Source of the DNA: Martelella lutilitoris
Lineage (GTDB): Bacteria; Pseudomonadota; Alphaproteobacteria; Rhizobiales; Rhizobiaceae
Direction: 5' to 3'
Assembly (NCBI RefSeq): GCF_016598595.1
Contig: NZ_CP066786.1
Location: 209,501 to 273,500 of the forward strand
Length of the DNA: 64,000 nt
The position numbers and the translations under genes are program-made. Positions 22,501 to 31,455 of the stretch are shown one piece after another (position 1 is the stretch's first letter; each line of letters starts with the position of its first letter). The notes beneath the pieces were generated by a model. That model ran no database searches. It was not told where the DNA came from and was given only the letters and a program-made list of their open reading frames with translations.

Positions 22501-23457
22501 TCAGGCGTTGAGTTCCTTGGCGACGCGCGTGCGCAGTTTTCCGAGGTCGGCGGCGAAGTTGCGGATGCCTTCGGCAAGCTTTTCGGTCGCCATCGCGTCC
22601 TCGTTCATCATCCAGCGGAAGGTCTGCTCGTCCATCTCCACCTTGGGCTCCGGCTCGAAGGCGTCCGGTGAGAGCTTGCGCTCCAGCTTGCCCTGGTCGG
22701 CCTCGAGCTCTTCGAGCAGGTTCGGCGAGATCGTCAGCCGGTCGCATCCGGCAAGGCCTTCGATTTCCCCGGTGTTGCGGAAGGATGCGCCCATGACCAC
22801 GGTCTTGATGTCGTTGGACTTGTAGTAGTTGTAGATCGAGCGCACCGACAGGACGCCCGGATCGGTCTCGGCGGTGTAGTCCTCGCCGGTGGCCTTCTTG
22901 TACCAGTCAAGGATACGGCCGACGAAGGGCGAAATCAGGAAGGCGCCGGCATCGGCGCAGGCGATCGCCTGGCATTTGGAGAACAGAAGGGTCAGGTTGC
23001 AGTCGATGCCTTCCTTCTGCAGCACTTCGCAGGCGCGGATGCCTTCCCAGGTCGACGCGAGCTTGATCAGGATGCGCTCGCGGCCGATACCGCGTTCCTC
23101 GTAAGCCGCGATGATCTCATGCGCCTTCTTGATCGAGCCTTCGGTGTTGAACGACAGGTCGGCGTCCACTTCGGTGGAAACCCGGCCCGGCACGAGATCG
23201 ACGAGCGCCGCGCCGACATCGATCGCCAGACGGCTGGCAACGGCGTCGACAACAGCATCGCTGTCGCCGGACTGGGACTTGCCCCATTTGATCGCGGCGG
23301 CGAACTGCTCGTCGAACATGTCCGTCGACAGCGCCTTCAGCACGATGCTGGGGTTGGTCGTGCAATCGACCGGCTTGATCTTGGCGACGGCCTTGATGTC
23401 GCCGGTATCGGCGACGACCGTTGTCATCTCGCGCAATTGGTCAAGTTTGGAAGCCAT
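22501..23457 (-). CDS. tal: Transaldolase (TalB type)
   Basis: A 318-residue transaldolase moving dihydroxyacetone units between sedoheptulose 7-phosphate and glyceraldehyde 3-phosphate in the non-oxidative pentose phosphate pathway. The N-terminal signature is [14 protein letters not shown] (~residue 32), the Schiff-base lysine is in [14 protein letters not shown] (~132), followed by [19 protein letters not shown] and [12 protein letters not shown]. Length fits the classical TalB subfamily. An in-frame ATG three codons upstream (23466) lacks spacing from the GGAGG-like site; ATG 23457 is chosen because AAGGATGAGG precedes it. Single gene with a terminator. Confidence 0.97.
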   Translation of the reverse strand: MASKLDQLREMTTVVADTGDIKAVAKIKPVDCTTNPSIVLKALSTDMFDEQFAAAIKWGKSQSGDSDAVVDAVASRLAIDVGAALVDLVPGRVSTEVDADLSFNTEGSIKKAHEIIAAYEERGIGRERILIKLASTWEGIRACEVLQKEGIDCNLTLLFSKCQAIACADAGAFLISPFVGRILDWYKKATGEDYTAETDPGVLSVRSIYNYYKSNDIKTVVMGASFRNTGEIEGLAGCDRLTISPNLLEELEADQGKLERKLSPDAFEPEPKVEMDEQTFRWMMNEDAMATEKLAEGIRNFAADLGKLRTRVAKELNA

Positions 23458-23776
23458 GATCCTCATCCTTCGTTTTCCGGGCTCGCGGCAAACAGCCGGC
23501 GAACCGCTCTCGATTTCTTAAGCCGAACAGCATTCGCGCCTTTTCGGCGCCGTCTGCTGCCAAGGCTAACGCGCCGCGGTGATCTTTCAATGACTGTTGG
23601 CAAACATCGGCGCCGGACGCAAGCGCCGACATCCGCTGATATTCGCCCGCGACTATCGCAAGCTGCCGCTTTTCAAGTCAAGGCAAGATATCAATCGATT
23701 TAGACAAGGATTTGACCGTGCGCAAACGACCCCGAGAAATTTGTCGGCGCCGGCGTGAGGCATTGCCGAGGGCGGG
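23458..23776 (-). other. Intergenic region upstream of tal
   Basis: A 319-base stretch between the tal start and the Ada-like stop. A short inverted repeat TCGGCGC / GCGCCGA occurs around 23607-23630, with no T run in either direction. No gene, recognisable promoter or riboswitch could be supported. Confidence 0.35.
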
Positions 23777-24661
23777 TCAGGCGCGTCCCGCCTCCCAGCC
23801 GAGCATGGCGCGCTTGCGGGTGAGGCCCCAGTGATAGCCGGTGAGCGCCCCCGACTTGCCGAGCGCGCGGTGGCAGGGCACGACAAAGGAGACCGGATTG
23901 CGGCCGATCGCGGCGCCGACCGCGCGCGAGGCCTTCGGACGACCGATCTCGCAGGCGATCTCGGAATAGGTCTTGGCCTTGCCGAAGGGGATCTTCAGAA
24001 GACTTTCCCAGACCTGGACCTGAAAGTCCGTACCGATGAGCACGACCTTGAGCGGTCGGTCCGCCGCCCATTCGGCCGGATCGAAAATGCGGCGGGCATA
24101 GGCTTCCGTCATCGGCTCGTCCTCGACATAGCGCGCCTCGGGCCAGCGCGCGGTCATGTCCGCAAGCGCCGCTTTCTCCTCGCCCGGATCGGCAAAGGCG
24201 ACGCCGGCCAGCCCGCGATCGGTCGCCATCACCAGCGCCGTGCCGAAGGGGGAGGCATGAAACCCGTAGCGGATGACGAGCCCGCCGCCGCCCGCCTTCC
24301 ATTCGCCGGGCGACATGCTCTCATGCGTCACGAACAGGTCGTGCAGGCGGCCCGGGCCGGAAAGTCCGAGTTCGTAGGAAGTGTCCAGTAGCGGCAGCTT
24401 CTCCTCGCCGAGCAGGCGCTTGGCGTGGTCGAGCGTGATTGCCTGGAGAAAGGCCTTGGGCGAAAGCCCCGCCCAGCGGGTAAAGGTCTTCTGCAGGCTG
24501 GTCGGCGACATGTCGAGCCGCCGTGCGATGGTCTCGAGCCCTGGCTGCTCGCGGTACTCTTCGCTGATCATCGCGATGACCTTGCGCACGACGTCATAAT
24601 CCGCGCCTGAGGGCGTTATCTCGATGGGCTCTTCGGTCATGGTTTCAAGAATGGCGTTCAT
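23777..24661 (-). CDS. Ada-like AraC regulator / O6-methylguanine-DNA methyltransferase
   Basis: A 294-residue two-domain protein. The N-terminal ~110 residues are an AraC-type HTH (ETIARRLDMSPTSLQKTFTRW, shown here over residues ~42-62, and an LLDTSYELGLSGPGRLHDLF second helix-turn-helix). The C-terminal half is a methyltransferase with the acceptor-cysteine motif PCHRAL (~residue 262), preceded by IPFGKAKTYSEIA and ending in an arginine/tryptophan-rich GYHWGLTRKRAMLGWE tail. The N-terminal zinc domain of E. coli Ada that takes methyl from phosphotriesters is missing, so it cannot be switched on in the classic way. It repairs alkylated guanine and may regulate transcription. Confidence 0.92.
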   Translation of the reverse strand: MNAILETMTEEPIEITPSGADYDVVRKVIAMISEEYREQPGLETIARRLDMSPTSLQKTFTRWAGLSPKAFLQAITLDHAKRLLGEEKLPLLDTSYELGLSGPGRLHDLFVTHESMSPGEWKAGGGGLVIRYGFHASPFGTALVMATDRGLAGVAFADPGEEKAALADMTARWPEARYVEDEPMTEAYARRIFDPAEWAADRPLKVVLIGTDFQVQVWESLLKIPFGKAKTYSEIACEIGRPKASRAVGAAIGRNPVSFVVPCHRALGKSGALTGYHWGLTRKRAMLGWEAGRA

Positions 24662-24736
24662 CGTCCTGGCCTCCTTCGGAAGATGAAGGAAACACGCTTC
24701 GGCGTCACGCCGCCACCCGAAACTTGCGCGGGGCGC

Positions 24737-25228
24737 TCAAATGCGCTGTTTGACGGTGGCCAGAGCCTGCTTGAGGGCGGCGGCGAAACTCTCCCGGTCA
24801 TCCGGATTGAGAAAGGCGCCGATCTCGAGCCTTTCGTCGCGACTCAAGAGCCGCATGCCGGTAATGCCGAATTCTTCGTGACGGTCGACGGCAAACCGCG
24901 TCCAGAAGGGGTTGAAATGGGTCTCGCTCATCTGGCCCGAGGGCGTGATCTTGCGCACGGAGACGGAAAGCCTGGAGACGGAGACATGTTCGCGCACCCT
25001 TGCCGACCGATAGGAAAGCCGGAAAGCGATGTAGAGCGCGACAAAGGCAAGGCCGCAGTAAAGCGCGATCGGCCAGGCCCCATGGGCGGCGAACCATAGC
25101 GCATTCGGGAAGAAGCCGAGCGCGGCAATGGCGAGCAGCACGCGAAAACCCTTGCGCCCCAGAGAGCGATGGGGGAAAAGTTCAGCCGAAAACACCGGCC
25201 GGTCCTCGAACGCATTCACATCGGTCAT
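24737..25228 (-). CDS. DUF2244 membrane protein
   Basis: A 163-residue protein of the DUF2244 family, common in alphaproteobacteria and of unknown function. It begins FSAELFPHRSLGRKGFR, then has two transmembrane helices (VLLAIAALGFFPNALWFAA and PIALYCGLAFVALYIAFRL), followed by a soluble domain containing VREHVSVSRLSVSVRKI, NPFWTRFAVDRHEE and LLSRDERLEIGAFLNPDDR. The ATG at 25228 is chosen over an upstream frame because it gives the expected N-terminus. Its start codon is only 21 bases from that of the divergent nth gene, so the two promoters must overlap coding sequence. Confidence 0.85.
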   Translation of the reverse strand: MTDVNAFEDRPVFSAELFPHRSLGRKGFRVLLAIAALGFFPNALWFAAHGAWPIALYCGLAFVALYIAFRLSYRSARVREHVSVSRLSVSVRKITPSGQMSETHFNPFWTRFAVDRHEEFGITGMRLLSRDERLEIGAFLNPDDRESFAAALKQALATVKQRI

Positions 25229-25249
25229 AGCGTCAGCGATCAGAAAAAG

Positions 25250-26002
25250 ATGACAAAAGCCAAGCCACAAGTGAGCACCCAAAGGGCGAAAAAGTCAAAT
25301 CCGGCGTCAACCGGCAAGCGTCCGCCCGCCCGCTCGGCCTATTCGAAAGACGAAATCCGCGAGATATTCCGGCGGTTTTCGGTGCAGCGGCCGGAACCGA
25401 AGGGCGAGTTGGAGCACACCAATCCCTTCACCCTTCTGGTGGCCGTGGTGCTGTCAGCCCAGGCGACGGATGTGGGCGTCAACAAGGCGACAAGGGCGCT
25501 GTTTGCGGTGGCCGACACGCCGGAAAAGATGGCGGCGCTCGGCGAGGAGAAGCTTGCCTCCTATATTCGCACCATCGGGCTTTACCGCAACAAGGCGAAG
25601 AACGTGATTGCGCTCAGCGAGCGTCTGATCGCCGATTTCGGCAGCGAGGTGCCGAAGACGCGCGAGGAACTGGTGAGCCTTCCCGGCGTCGGCCGCAAGA
25701 CCGCCAATGTGGTGATGTCGATGGCGTTCGGGCAAGCGACGATCGCGGTCGACACCCACATCTTCCGCATCGCCAATCGCATCGGCCTTGCGCCGGGCAA
25801 GACGCCGGATGAGGTGGAGGCGAAACTGGAAAAGATCATTCCGCCCGACTACCTTTTCCACGCCCACCACTGGCTGATCCTGCACGGCCGCTATGTCTGC
25901 AAGGCCCGCAAGCCGGACTGTCCGGCCTGCGTCATCGCCGACATCTGCAAGGCGGCGGAAAAGACGTCGGAGATGCCTGCGCCGCTGGCGCCTTTGGTGT
26001 GA
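25250..26002 (+). CDS. nth: Endonuclease III
   Basis: A 250-residue base-excision-repair glycosylase/AP lyase for oxidised pyrimidines. Motifs: helix-hairpin-helix LPGVGRKTANVV with the catalytic Lys (~residue 145), catalytic Asp in VDTHIFRIANR (~165), and the 4Fe-4S cluster pattern C-x6-C-x2-C-x5-C in CKARKPDCPACVIADIC (~217-233). A basic, low-complexity N-terminus of about 30 residues (MTKAKPQVSTQRAKK...) precedes the conserved core, as in rhizobial homologues. The open frame extends upstream, but ATG 25250 is the sensible start. Divergent from the DUF2244 gene. Confidence 0.96.
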   Translation: MTKAKPQVSTQRAKKSNPASTGKRPPARSAYSKDEIREIFRRFSVQRPEPKGELEHTNPFTLLVAVVLSAQATDVGVNKATRALFAVADTPEKMAALGEEKLASYIRTIGLYRNKAKNVIALSERLIADFGSEVPKTREELVSLPGVGRKTANVVMSMAFGQATIAVDTHIFRIANRIGLAPGKTPDEVEAKLEKIIPPDYLFHAHHWLILHGRYVCKARKPDCPACVIADICKAAEKTSEMPAPLAPLV

Positions 26003-26012
26003 CGCCTAACGC

Positions 26013-26870
26013 TCAGATCGCATTCGCCCGGCGGTCTTCGATATAGAGCTCCCGCAGTTTCAGGCTGATTTCGCCCGGCTTGCCATCTCCGATCTTCTCG
26101 CCGTCAATGGCGACGACGGGCGTCACGAAATTGCTGGCCGAGGTAAAGAAGGCTTCCTTTGCCGCCTTGACCTCATCAACGGAAAAGGGGCGCTCTTCCA
26201 CCTTGAAGCCGTTGCGGGCGGCGATCTCCAGCGCCGAGGCGCGGGTGATGCCGGGAAGGACCACGCGCGACAGCGGGCGGGTGACGATGACATCGTCGGC
26301 GGTGACGATATAGGCGGTGGCGGAGGTCTGCTCGGTGACGAAACCGTCCTTCACCAGCCAGGCATCGTCTGCGCCCTTGTCATGGGCTTCCATTTTGGCA
26401 AGGCTCGGGTAAAGAAGCTGAACCGTCTTGATATCGCAGCGCCCCCAGCGCAGGTCCTCGAGCGTGACCACGGTAATGCCCTTTTTCGCCGAGGCGGATT
26501 CTATCACGTTCTTCTTCTGGGTGAACATGGAGAAGGTCGGTGCCATGTCCTTTTCGAACATGAAGTCGCGATCGCCGGGGTTGCCGCGCGAGACCTGAAG
26601 ATAGATCAGGCCTTCGCGCATGTCGTTGCGTTCGGCGATCTCCCGGTGCAGCGCCAGCAGTCCATCGTCATCGACAGGCAGTTTTATGCCGATTGCATCG
26701 GTGGAGCGTTTCAGGCGGGCGGCGTGGCCGGGGTAATCCAGAAGCTTGCCGTCGAGCACGCAGGTGACCTCATAGATCGCATCGGCAAAGACATAGCCGC
26801 GGTCGAAGATCGACACCTTGGCTTCTGTCTCCGGCAGCCATTCCCCGTTCAGATAAACGATGCGCCCCAT
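26013..26870 (-). CDS. dat: D-amino acid aminotransferase (PLP fold type IV)
   Basis: A 285-residue class IV aminotransferase interconverting D-alanine and D-glutamate with their keto acids. Features: FDRGYVFADAIYEV (N-terminal substrate-loop motif, residues ~22-35), YLQVSRGNPGDRDFMF (~94-109), the PLP-binding lysine region WGRCDIKTVQLLYPSLAKM (~138-156) and TEQTSATAYIV (~177-187). The order and spacing match D-amino acid transaminases more than branched-chain enzymes, though the two are close. It converges on nth (10-base gap). Frame open to 26900; ATG 26870 with GGAGCTT ahead is chosen. Confidence 0.87.
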   Translation of the reverse strand: MGRIVYLNGEWLPETEAKVSIFDRGYVFADAIYEVTCVLDGKLLDYPGHAARLKRSTDAIGIKLPVDDDGLLALHREIAERNDMREGLIYLQVSRGNPGDRDFMFEKDMAPTFSMFTQKKNVIESASAKKGITVVTLEDLRWGRCDIKTVQLLYPSLAKMEAHDKGADDAWLVKDGFVTEQTSATAYIVTADDVIVTRPLSRVVLPGITRASALEIAARNGFKVEERPFSVDEVKAAKEAFFTSASNFVTPVVAIDGEKIGDGKPGEISLKLRELYIEDRRANAI

Positions 26871-26981
26871 TTCTAAGCTCCTGTTCGCCCTTTTCACCAT
26901 GAATTGGTCATAACCTTGTCGGGTCTTCGATTCAAGGCCGTATTCTTCGTCGTTCGTTGCGAAAATATTGATTTCAGCGCA

Positions 26982-27686
26982 TCAAACCACTGCGTCTTCC
27001 CTCATCCGCTTGACGATATGCACCATGAAGGCCGTGGCAAACAGCGGCGTCGCCAGGTTGACGATCGGGATCGCGACAAACCCGGCAACGACGAGGCCGG
27101 CGAGAAACACGGTGAGGCCTCTTTCGCGCCGCAATGCGCGGGCGGCGGCGGGCCCCATGAAACGCATTGCCGCGAATTCGAAGAACTCCCGGCCGAGAAG
27201 ATAGCCGTTGACCAGGAAGAAGGCGACCAGATTGACGCCGGGGACGAGCAACAGCAGCAGCGCGAGGATATTGCCGAGGATGACGATGCCGAGGAATTTC
27301 AGCGCTTCCTTCATCGCCGTGAACACCGGCAGGGCGGTGCCGGGCGGGTCATCCGGGTAGTGCAGGCGCTCGATATGCTCGGCCGCGTCATCGAGAAAGA
27401 TGCCGGCGACAAAGGCGGAGACCGGCGCCATCAGAAGCGCGATCCCGAGCGCCAGGCCCACGGCAGCGAAGATCAGCAGCACGAAGGTGATCCAGCCCGT
27501 CCATTCCGGCATCGTCGGAAACAGGTTGGCAAGGAAGGGGAAGGCCAGCCACAGGAAAAGCGAGCGGATGGCAAACCACAGCGCGACGAGGCAGAGCAGG
27601 GAAAGGCCCAGCACCTTCCACAGGATGCCGCGCATCTTGGGATCGATCAGGTCCAGAAGCGCTTGACGCGCCGCACTCAAAAGCAT
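26982..27686 (-). CDS. EI24 / CysZ-like membrane protein
   Basis: A 234-residue polytopic membrane protein of the EI24 domain family (Pfam EI24, which includes the sulfate transporter CysZ). About four long hydrophobic segments: VLGLSLLCLVALWFAIRSLF, WITFVLLIFAAVGLALGIAL, FLGIVILGNILALLLLLVPG and LTVFLAGLVVAGFVAIPIVN; the middle contains the family-typical PGVNLVAFFLVNGYLLGREFF. Whether it carries sulfate is not shown: no cysteine biosynthesis genes lie nearby. A TTG at 27692 could add two residues; ATG 27686 is reported. Inner-membrane location inferred. Confidence 0.8.
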   Translation of the reverse strand: MLLSAARQALLDLIDPKMRGILWKVLGLSLLCLVALWFAIRSLFLWLAFPFLANLFPTMPEWTGWITFVLLIFAAVGLALGIALLMAPVSAFVAGIFLDDAAEHIERLHYPDDPPGTALPVFTAMKEALKFLGIVILGNILALLLLLVPGVNLVAFFLVNGYLLGREFFEFAAMRFMGPAAARALRRERGLTVFLAGLVVAGFVAIPIVNLATPLFATAFMVHIVKRMREDAVV

Positions 27687-27812
27687 CGGCAATATCCCGG
27701 GCTTGGCGCCCGCTGCGCGGGCCTTCCCTCTCGATTTAGGTCACCGACCGCCGCCCTGCAAGCGCCCGCCTGGAGCGCAGTGCGTCCATTCGGGCGCAGA
27801 AAGGACGATGCG

Positions 27813-28250
27813 CTAGTCGAGCTTCAGACGGTCGACGGCGCTGTCTGGCAGGAAATGGTGCGAGGTGTTGAGCCAGAGGACGAATTTGAGTTCGCCGTCG
27901 GGCATGCGTTCGACGATCCAGTCCTCGCCAACCGTCGCGCGCAGCGGCGGTCTGCCGTCCTCCTCGGGAAAATGCGCCTCCCAGTAGAGCGAGCCGATGG
28001 CGCGGGCGCGCTCCGGTTCGCTCGACAACTGGGCGATGACGAAATCGCCGAGCTCCAGCCGCTGGAAGGCGAACTGTTCGTGATAGGCGTGATGGTCCTC
28101 AAGCGTCATCGACGCGCCGCTCTCCTGCACATAGATGCGGGCGGGATGATAAAGAAAGAACGCCTCGCGCTCGGCGATCTCCCCGCCCTCGCGCAGCGTG
28201 TCGCACCATCGCTCGCCGAGAGCGAGAACCTCTTCAACCGTAATAGCCAT
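27813..28250 (-). CDS. Uncharacterised 145-residue protein, possibly NTF2-like
   Basis: A small acidic soluble protein with no signal peptide or membrane segment. It begins MAITVEEVLALGERWCDTLR, followed by FFLYHPARIYVQESG, a His-rich HHAYHEQF, then FVIAQLSSEPERARAIGSLY, WEAHF and TVGEDWIVERMPDGELKFVL. A helix-led start followed by alternating strands containing aromatic residues resembles SnoaL/NTF2-like folds, but I cannot assign the family with certainty. AGGGG five bases before the ATG at 28250 sets the start over the longer frame. Transcribed in the same direction as the next secreted protein gene. Confidence 0.65.
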   Translation of the reverse strand: MAITVEEVLALGERWCDTLREGGEIAEREAFFLYHPARIYVQESGASMTLEDHHAYHEQFAFQRLELGDFVIAQLSSEPERARAIGSLYWEAHFPEEDGRPPLRATVGEDWIVERMPDGELKFVLWLNTSHHFLPDSAVDRLKLD

Positions 28251-28329
28251 CTTGACCCCTACATTATTCTTGTCTGGCGCAGACCTAGCATGGTGCGGCG
28301 GCGAAGAATACGGGGGTGGTGCCGAAGGG

Positions 28330-28372
28330 AGCGCCTGCATCGCGAAAACCGGACGCCCGCGATACAGGCGCT
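28330..28372. other. Long hairpin between two uncharacterised genes
   Basis: AGCGCCTGCATCGCG (28330-28344) and CGCGATACAGGCGCT (28358-28372) pair over 15 positions with one mismatch. It lies ten bases past the stop of the secreted protein gene on the minus strand. No U run follows, so it is either a poor terminator or a message-stabilising structure. Confidence 0.5.
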
Positions 28373-28381
28373 GGCCGTTTG

Positions 28382-28924
28382 TCAGGAGTCGGAGCCCGGC
28401 TGCTGCTGCTGGGACAGCCAGTCAAGGCTGGCGTGGAGCCCGGTCAGGTCGGCGGTCGCCACCTCCTGGGTGTCGGGGCCCAGATAGCTGACCATGATCT
28501 CGTCGCGACCGACGCGGGCGGCCGCCAGCACCGGCTGGACGATCGCCTGGTCGCGGGTCACGTAACCGCCTTCGGCATCGTCCTTCTTCAGGTCCTTGAC
28601 CATGATCGAGACGATGTCATGCCCATCGACGGCGATCGTGAACACGCCGTCGCGATTGAGCGTCTCCATCCCGGTGATCGTCGGCAGCACCATCATCACC
28701 GGCGCATGGGGCTTGTCGGCCTTGACGAAGGAGGGGATCGCGAGCCCGCCGTCATCGGCCGGCATCTGGCTGGTGGTCAGACGGCAGGTCATCGCACTGT
28801 CGCAGGCCGCGTTCCACGTGCCCCCGGAATCAAACATTTCCGCGGCCGAGGCAGCGGTCTGAAGAGAGACAACACCAATGACTGTCGCGGCCAGACCCGC
28901 ATAGACGATTTTACGCATCCTCAT
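28382..28924 (-). CDS. Exported protein, perhaps distantly DUF1176-like
   Basis: A 180-residue protein with a signal peptide (MRMRKIVYAGLAATVIGVVS then LQTAASAAE; cleavage likely after ASA, residue ~27). The mature part has two cysteines in CDSAMTCRLTTS, a segment APVMMVLPTITGMETLNRD and a basic or acidic middle (IMVKDLKKDDAEGG), ending SQQQQPGSDS. The C-x5-C region and the following strand resemble the second half of DUF1176 proteins, but this is a loose impression. GGAAG before ATG 28924 sets the start. Periplasmic location inferred; function unknown. Confidence 0.65.
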   Translation of the reverse strand: MRMRKIVYAGLAATVIGVVSLQTAASAAEMFDSGGTWNAACDSAMTCRLTTSQMPADDGGLAIPSFVKADKPHAPVMMVLPTITGMETLNRDGVFTIAVDGHDIVSIMVKDLKKDDAEGGYVTRDQAIVQPVLAAARVGRDEIMVSYLGPDTQEVATADLTGLHASLDWLSQQQQPGSDS

Positions 28925-29085
28925 GAACGTCTTCCTTTCTGCATGTTGACAGCGAGGGGAAGAAGCCAATGATTCCCGTCAAAATTGTGGCGTGAATTTA
29001 CGCAAAATATTACGGGAATTTAAGGACTTGGCGAAAGCCCCGACGTCTCGGGGGGTTGGTTGGGACAGAACTCGCCGAGATCGGG

Positions 29086-29114
29086 AAAACAAAATGCCCG
29101 GCCGAAGCCGGGCA
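29086..29114 (-). terminator. Intrinsic terminator after glcB
   Basis: TGCCCGGC (29095-29102) / GCCGGGCA (29107-29114), loop CGAA, followed on the minus strand by TTTTGTTTT. It lies 60 bases past the malate synthase stop. Confidence 0.82.
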
Positions 29115-29174
29115 CAATCAAGCCATTGATAAGACGTCATTTTATGCGGACGCAATGCCGCAAGACCTGCCCTC

Positions 29175-31343
29175 TCAGGCGGCGTCCTTCGCCTTGCGCT
29201 CCAGCCTGCGGGCATGGAGCACCGGTTCCGTATAGCCGTTCGGCTGTTCACGCCCCTTCAGCACCAGGTCCAGCGCCGCCTGGAAAGCGACGGATCCGTC
29301 GAAGTCCGCGGCCATCGGCCGGTAGGCGGGGTCGCCCTCGTTCTGGCGATCGACCACGGCGGCCATCTTCTTCATGGTCGCAACGATCTGTTCCTCGGTG
29401 CAGACGCCGTGGTAGAGCCAGTTGGCCATGTGCTGGGAGGAAATGCGAAGGGTCGCTCGATCCTCCATCAGGCCAATGTCATTGATGTCCAGCACCTTGG
29501 AGCAGCCGACGCCCTGGTCGATCCAGCGCACGACGTAACCCAGAATGCCTTGGGCATTGTTGTCGAGCTCGGCCTGGATCTCCTCTTCCGACCAGTTCGG
29601 ACGCACCGCGACGGGAACCGACAGGATATTGGTGAGGCTGGCGCGCGGCCGGTCCTTCAGCGTCTCCTGCACCTTGGCCACGTCGACGGCGTGGTAATGC
29701 GTGGCGTGCAGCGTGGCCGCCGTCGGGGAGGGGACCCAGGCCGTATTGGCGCCGGCCTTCGGTTGGCCGATCTTGGCTTCCAGCATGGCCGCCATCAGGT
29801 CCGGCATGGCCCACATGCCCTTGCCGATCTGCGCGTGGCCGGCAAGGCCGCATTCCAGCCCGATATCGACATTCCAGTCCTCGTAGGCCGCAATCCAGGG
29901 GGCCGACTTCATGTCGCCCTTGCGGATCATCGGGCCCGCCTCCATCGAGGTATGGATCTCGTCGCCCGTGCGGTCGAGGAAGCCGGTATTGATGAAGACG
30001 ACCCGGTCCTTGGCCGCGCGGATGCATTCCTTGAGGTTGACCGTGGTGCGGCGCTCCTCGTCCATGATGCCCATCTTCATCGTGTTCGGCTTCATGCCGA
30101 CGATCTTCTCGACGCGGCCGAAAAGCTCGTTGGCGAAGGCGACTTCCTCCGGCCCGTGCATCTTCGGCTTGACCACATACATGGAGCCGGAGTGCGAATT
30201 CATGTGCCGGCCGTTCGTGCCGATGTCGTAAAGCGCGATCAGCGCGGTGATCGCCGCATCCATGATGCCTTCCGGCACTTCGCGGCCGTCGCGGTCGAGG
30301 ATCGCCGGGTTGGTCATCAGGTGACCGACATTGCGGACCAGCATCAGCGAACGGCCCTTCAGGCTGGCGGGCGTGCCGTCCGGCGCGCTGAAGGCGATGT
30401 CGGGGTACAGCTTGCGGGTAAAGGTCTTGCCGCCCTTGGTGACCTCTTCGGTGAGATCGCCCTTCATCAGGCCGAGCCAGTTGGCATAGGCGAGCACCTT
30501 GTCCTCGGCATCGACGGCGGCAACGGAATCCTCGCAGTCCATGATCGCTGTGATCGCCGATTCCAGCACGACGTCGTTGATATGGCCGGGGTCGGTCTTG
30601 CCGATCATGCCGTTCTGGTCAACGTCGATAATGACATGCAGATTGTGGTTGGAAAAGATCAGCCGGAATGCATCGCCGTCCCTGTCGTCGAAGCCGGCAT
30701 ACTGGCCGGGATCGGCAAGTCCGGTCTCGCCGGCCGCGGTCTTGACGATCAGCACACCGTCGCTGTAGCCGAAGCCGGTGACATCGGCCCATTTTCCGGC
30801 GGCAAGCGGGATGTTCTCATCGAGAAAGGCCTTGGCCCAGGCGATCACCTTTTCGCCGCGCTTCGGGTTATAGCCCTTGCCCTTTTCCGCGCCGTCATCC
30901 TCGGCAATCGCATCCGTGCCGTAAAGCGCGTCATAGAGCGAGCCCCAGCGGGCGTTCGCCGCGTTCAGCGCATAGCGCGCGTTCATCACCGGGACGACAA
31001 GCTGGGGGCCGGCGATCGTGGCAATCTCCGGATCGACATTGTCGGTTTCAACCGAGAAGTCTTCGCCCTCGGGAAGGATATAGCCGATCTCGCGCAGGAA
31101 GGCCTCATAGGCCGCCATGTCGGACGGCGCGCCGTTTTCCTTGTACCAGGCGTCCAGTCGTTCCTGCATGGCATCGCGGGTTTTCAAGAGGGCGCGGTTC
31201 TTCGGCGCAAGCTCGTGCACGATCTCCGAAAAACCGGCAAAAAAGGCCTCGGGGTCGACCCCGGTTTCCGGAAGCACCTTTTCGGTGAGGAAATCATGGA
31301 GCGTCTTGTCGAATTGAAGGCCGTGTTTGTCGATGCGAGCCAT
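29175..31343 (-). CDS. glcB: Malate synthase G
   Basis: A 722-residue isoform G malate synthase, condensing glyoxylate with acetyl-CoA to malate. Length is exactly that of the G isoform. Typical segments: [20 protein letters not shown] (~residues 117-136), [55 protein letters not shown] in the form [18 protein letters not shown] (~400), [15 protein letters not shown] (~440, Arg and Glu of the active site) and [20 protein letters not shown]. The start ATG 31343 gives [19 protein letters not shown]. It may pair with glyoxylate reductase GhrA elsewhere in the window. The LysR gene upstream is co-oriented, 112 bases away. Confidence 0.97.
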   Translation of the reverse strand: MARIDKHGLQFDKTLHDFLTEKVLPETGVDPEAFFAGFSEIVHELAPKNRALLKTRDAMQERLDAWYKENGAPSDMAAYEAFLREIGYILPEGEDFSVETDNVDPEIATIAGPQLVVPVMNARYALNAANARWGSLYDALYGTDAIAEDDGAEKGKGYNPKRGEKVIAWAKAFLDENIPLAAGKWADVTGFGYSDGVLIVKTAAGETGLADPGQYAGFDDRDGDAFRLIFSNHNLHVIIDVDQNGMIGKTDPGHINDVVLESAITAIMDCEDSVAAVDAEDKVLAYANWLGLMKGDLTEEVTKGGKTFTRKLYPDIAFSAPDGTPASLKGRSLMLVRNVGHLMTNPAILDRDGREVPEGIMDAAITALIALYDIGTNGRHMNSHSGSMYVVKPKMHGPEEVAFANELFGRVEKIVGMKPNTMKMGIMDEERRTTVNLKECIRAAKDRVVFINTGFLDRTGDEIHTSMEAGPMIRKGDMKSAPWIAAYEDWNVDIGLECGLAGHAQIGKGMWAMPDLMAAMLEAKIGQPKAGANTAWVPSPTAATLHATHYHAVDVAKVQETLKDRPRASLTNILSVPVAVRPNWSEEEIQAELDNNAQGILGYVVRWIDQGVGCSKVLDINDIGLMEDRATLRISSQHMANWLYHGVCTEEQIVATMKKMAAVVDRQNEGDPAYRPMAADFDGSVAFQAALDLVLKGREQPNGYTEPVLHARRLERKAKDAA

Positions 31344-31455
31344 GGGAAACGCCTTTTCGGATGAAATGTCTGCCGTCACTGTAGCGCCGCGAGCGACGAG
31401 GTCAATTCGGCGCGAATTTGAAATATTGTTTCCGATATGGAGTTAATCGGGGCTA

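Noticed and set aside
29214..31364. A 716-residue open frame on the plus strand
   Set aside because: Shadow of malate synthase G on the opposite strand; no domain, RBS or start support.
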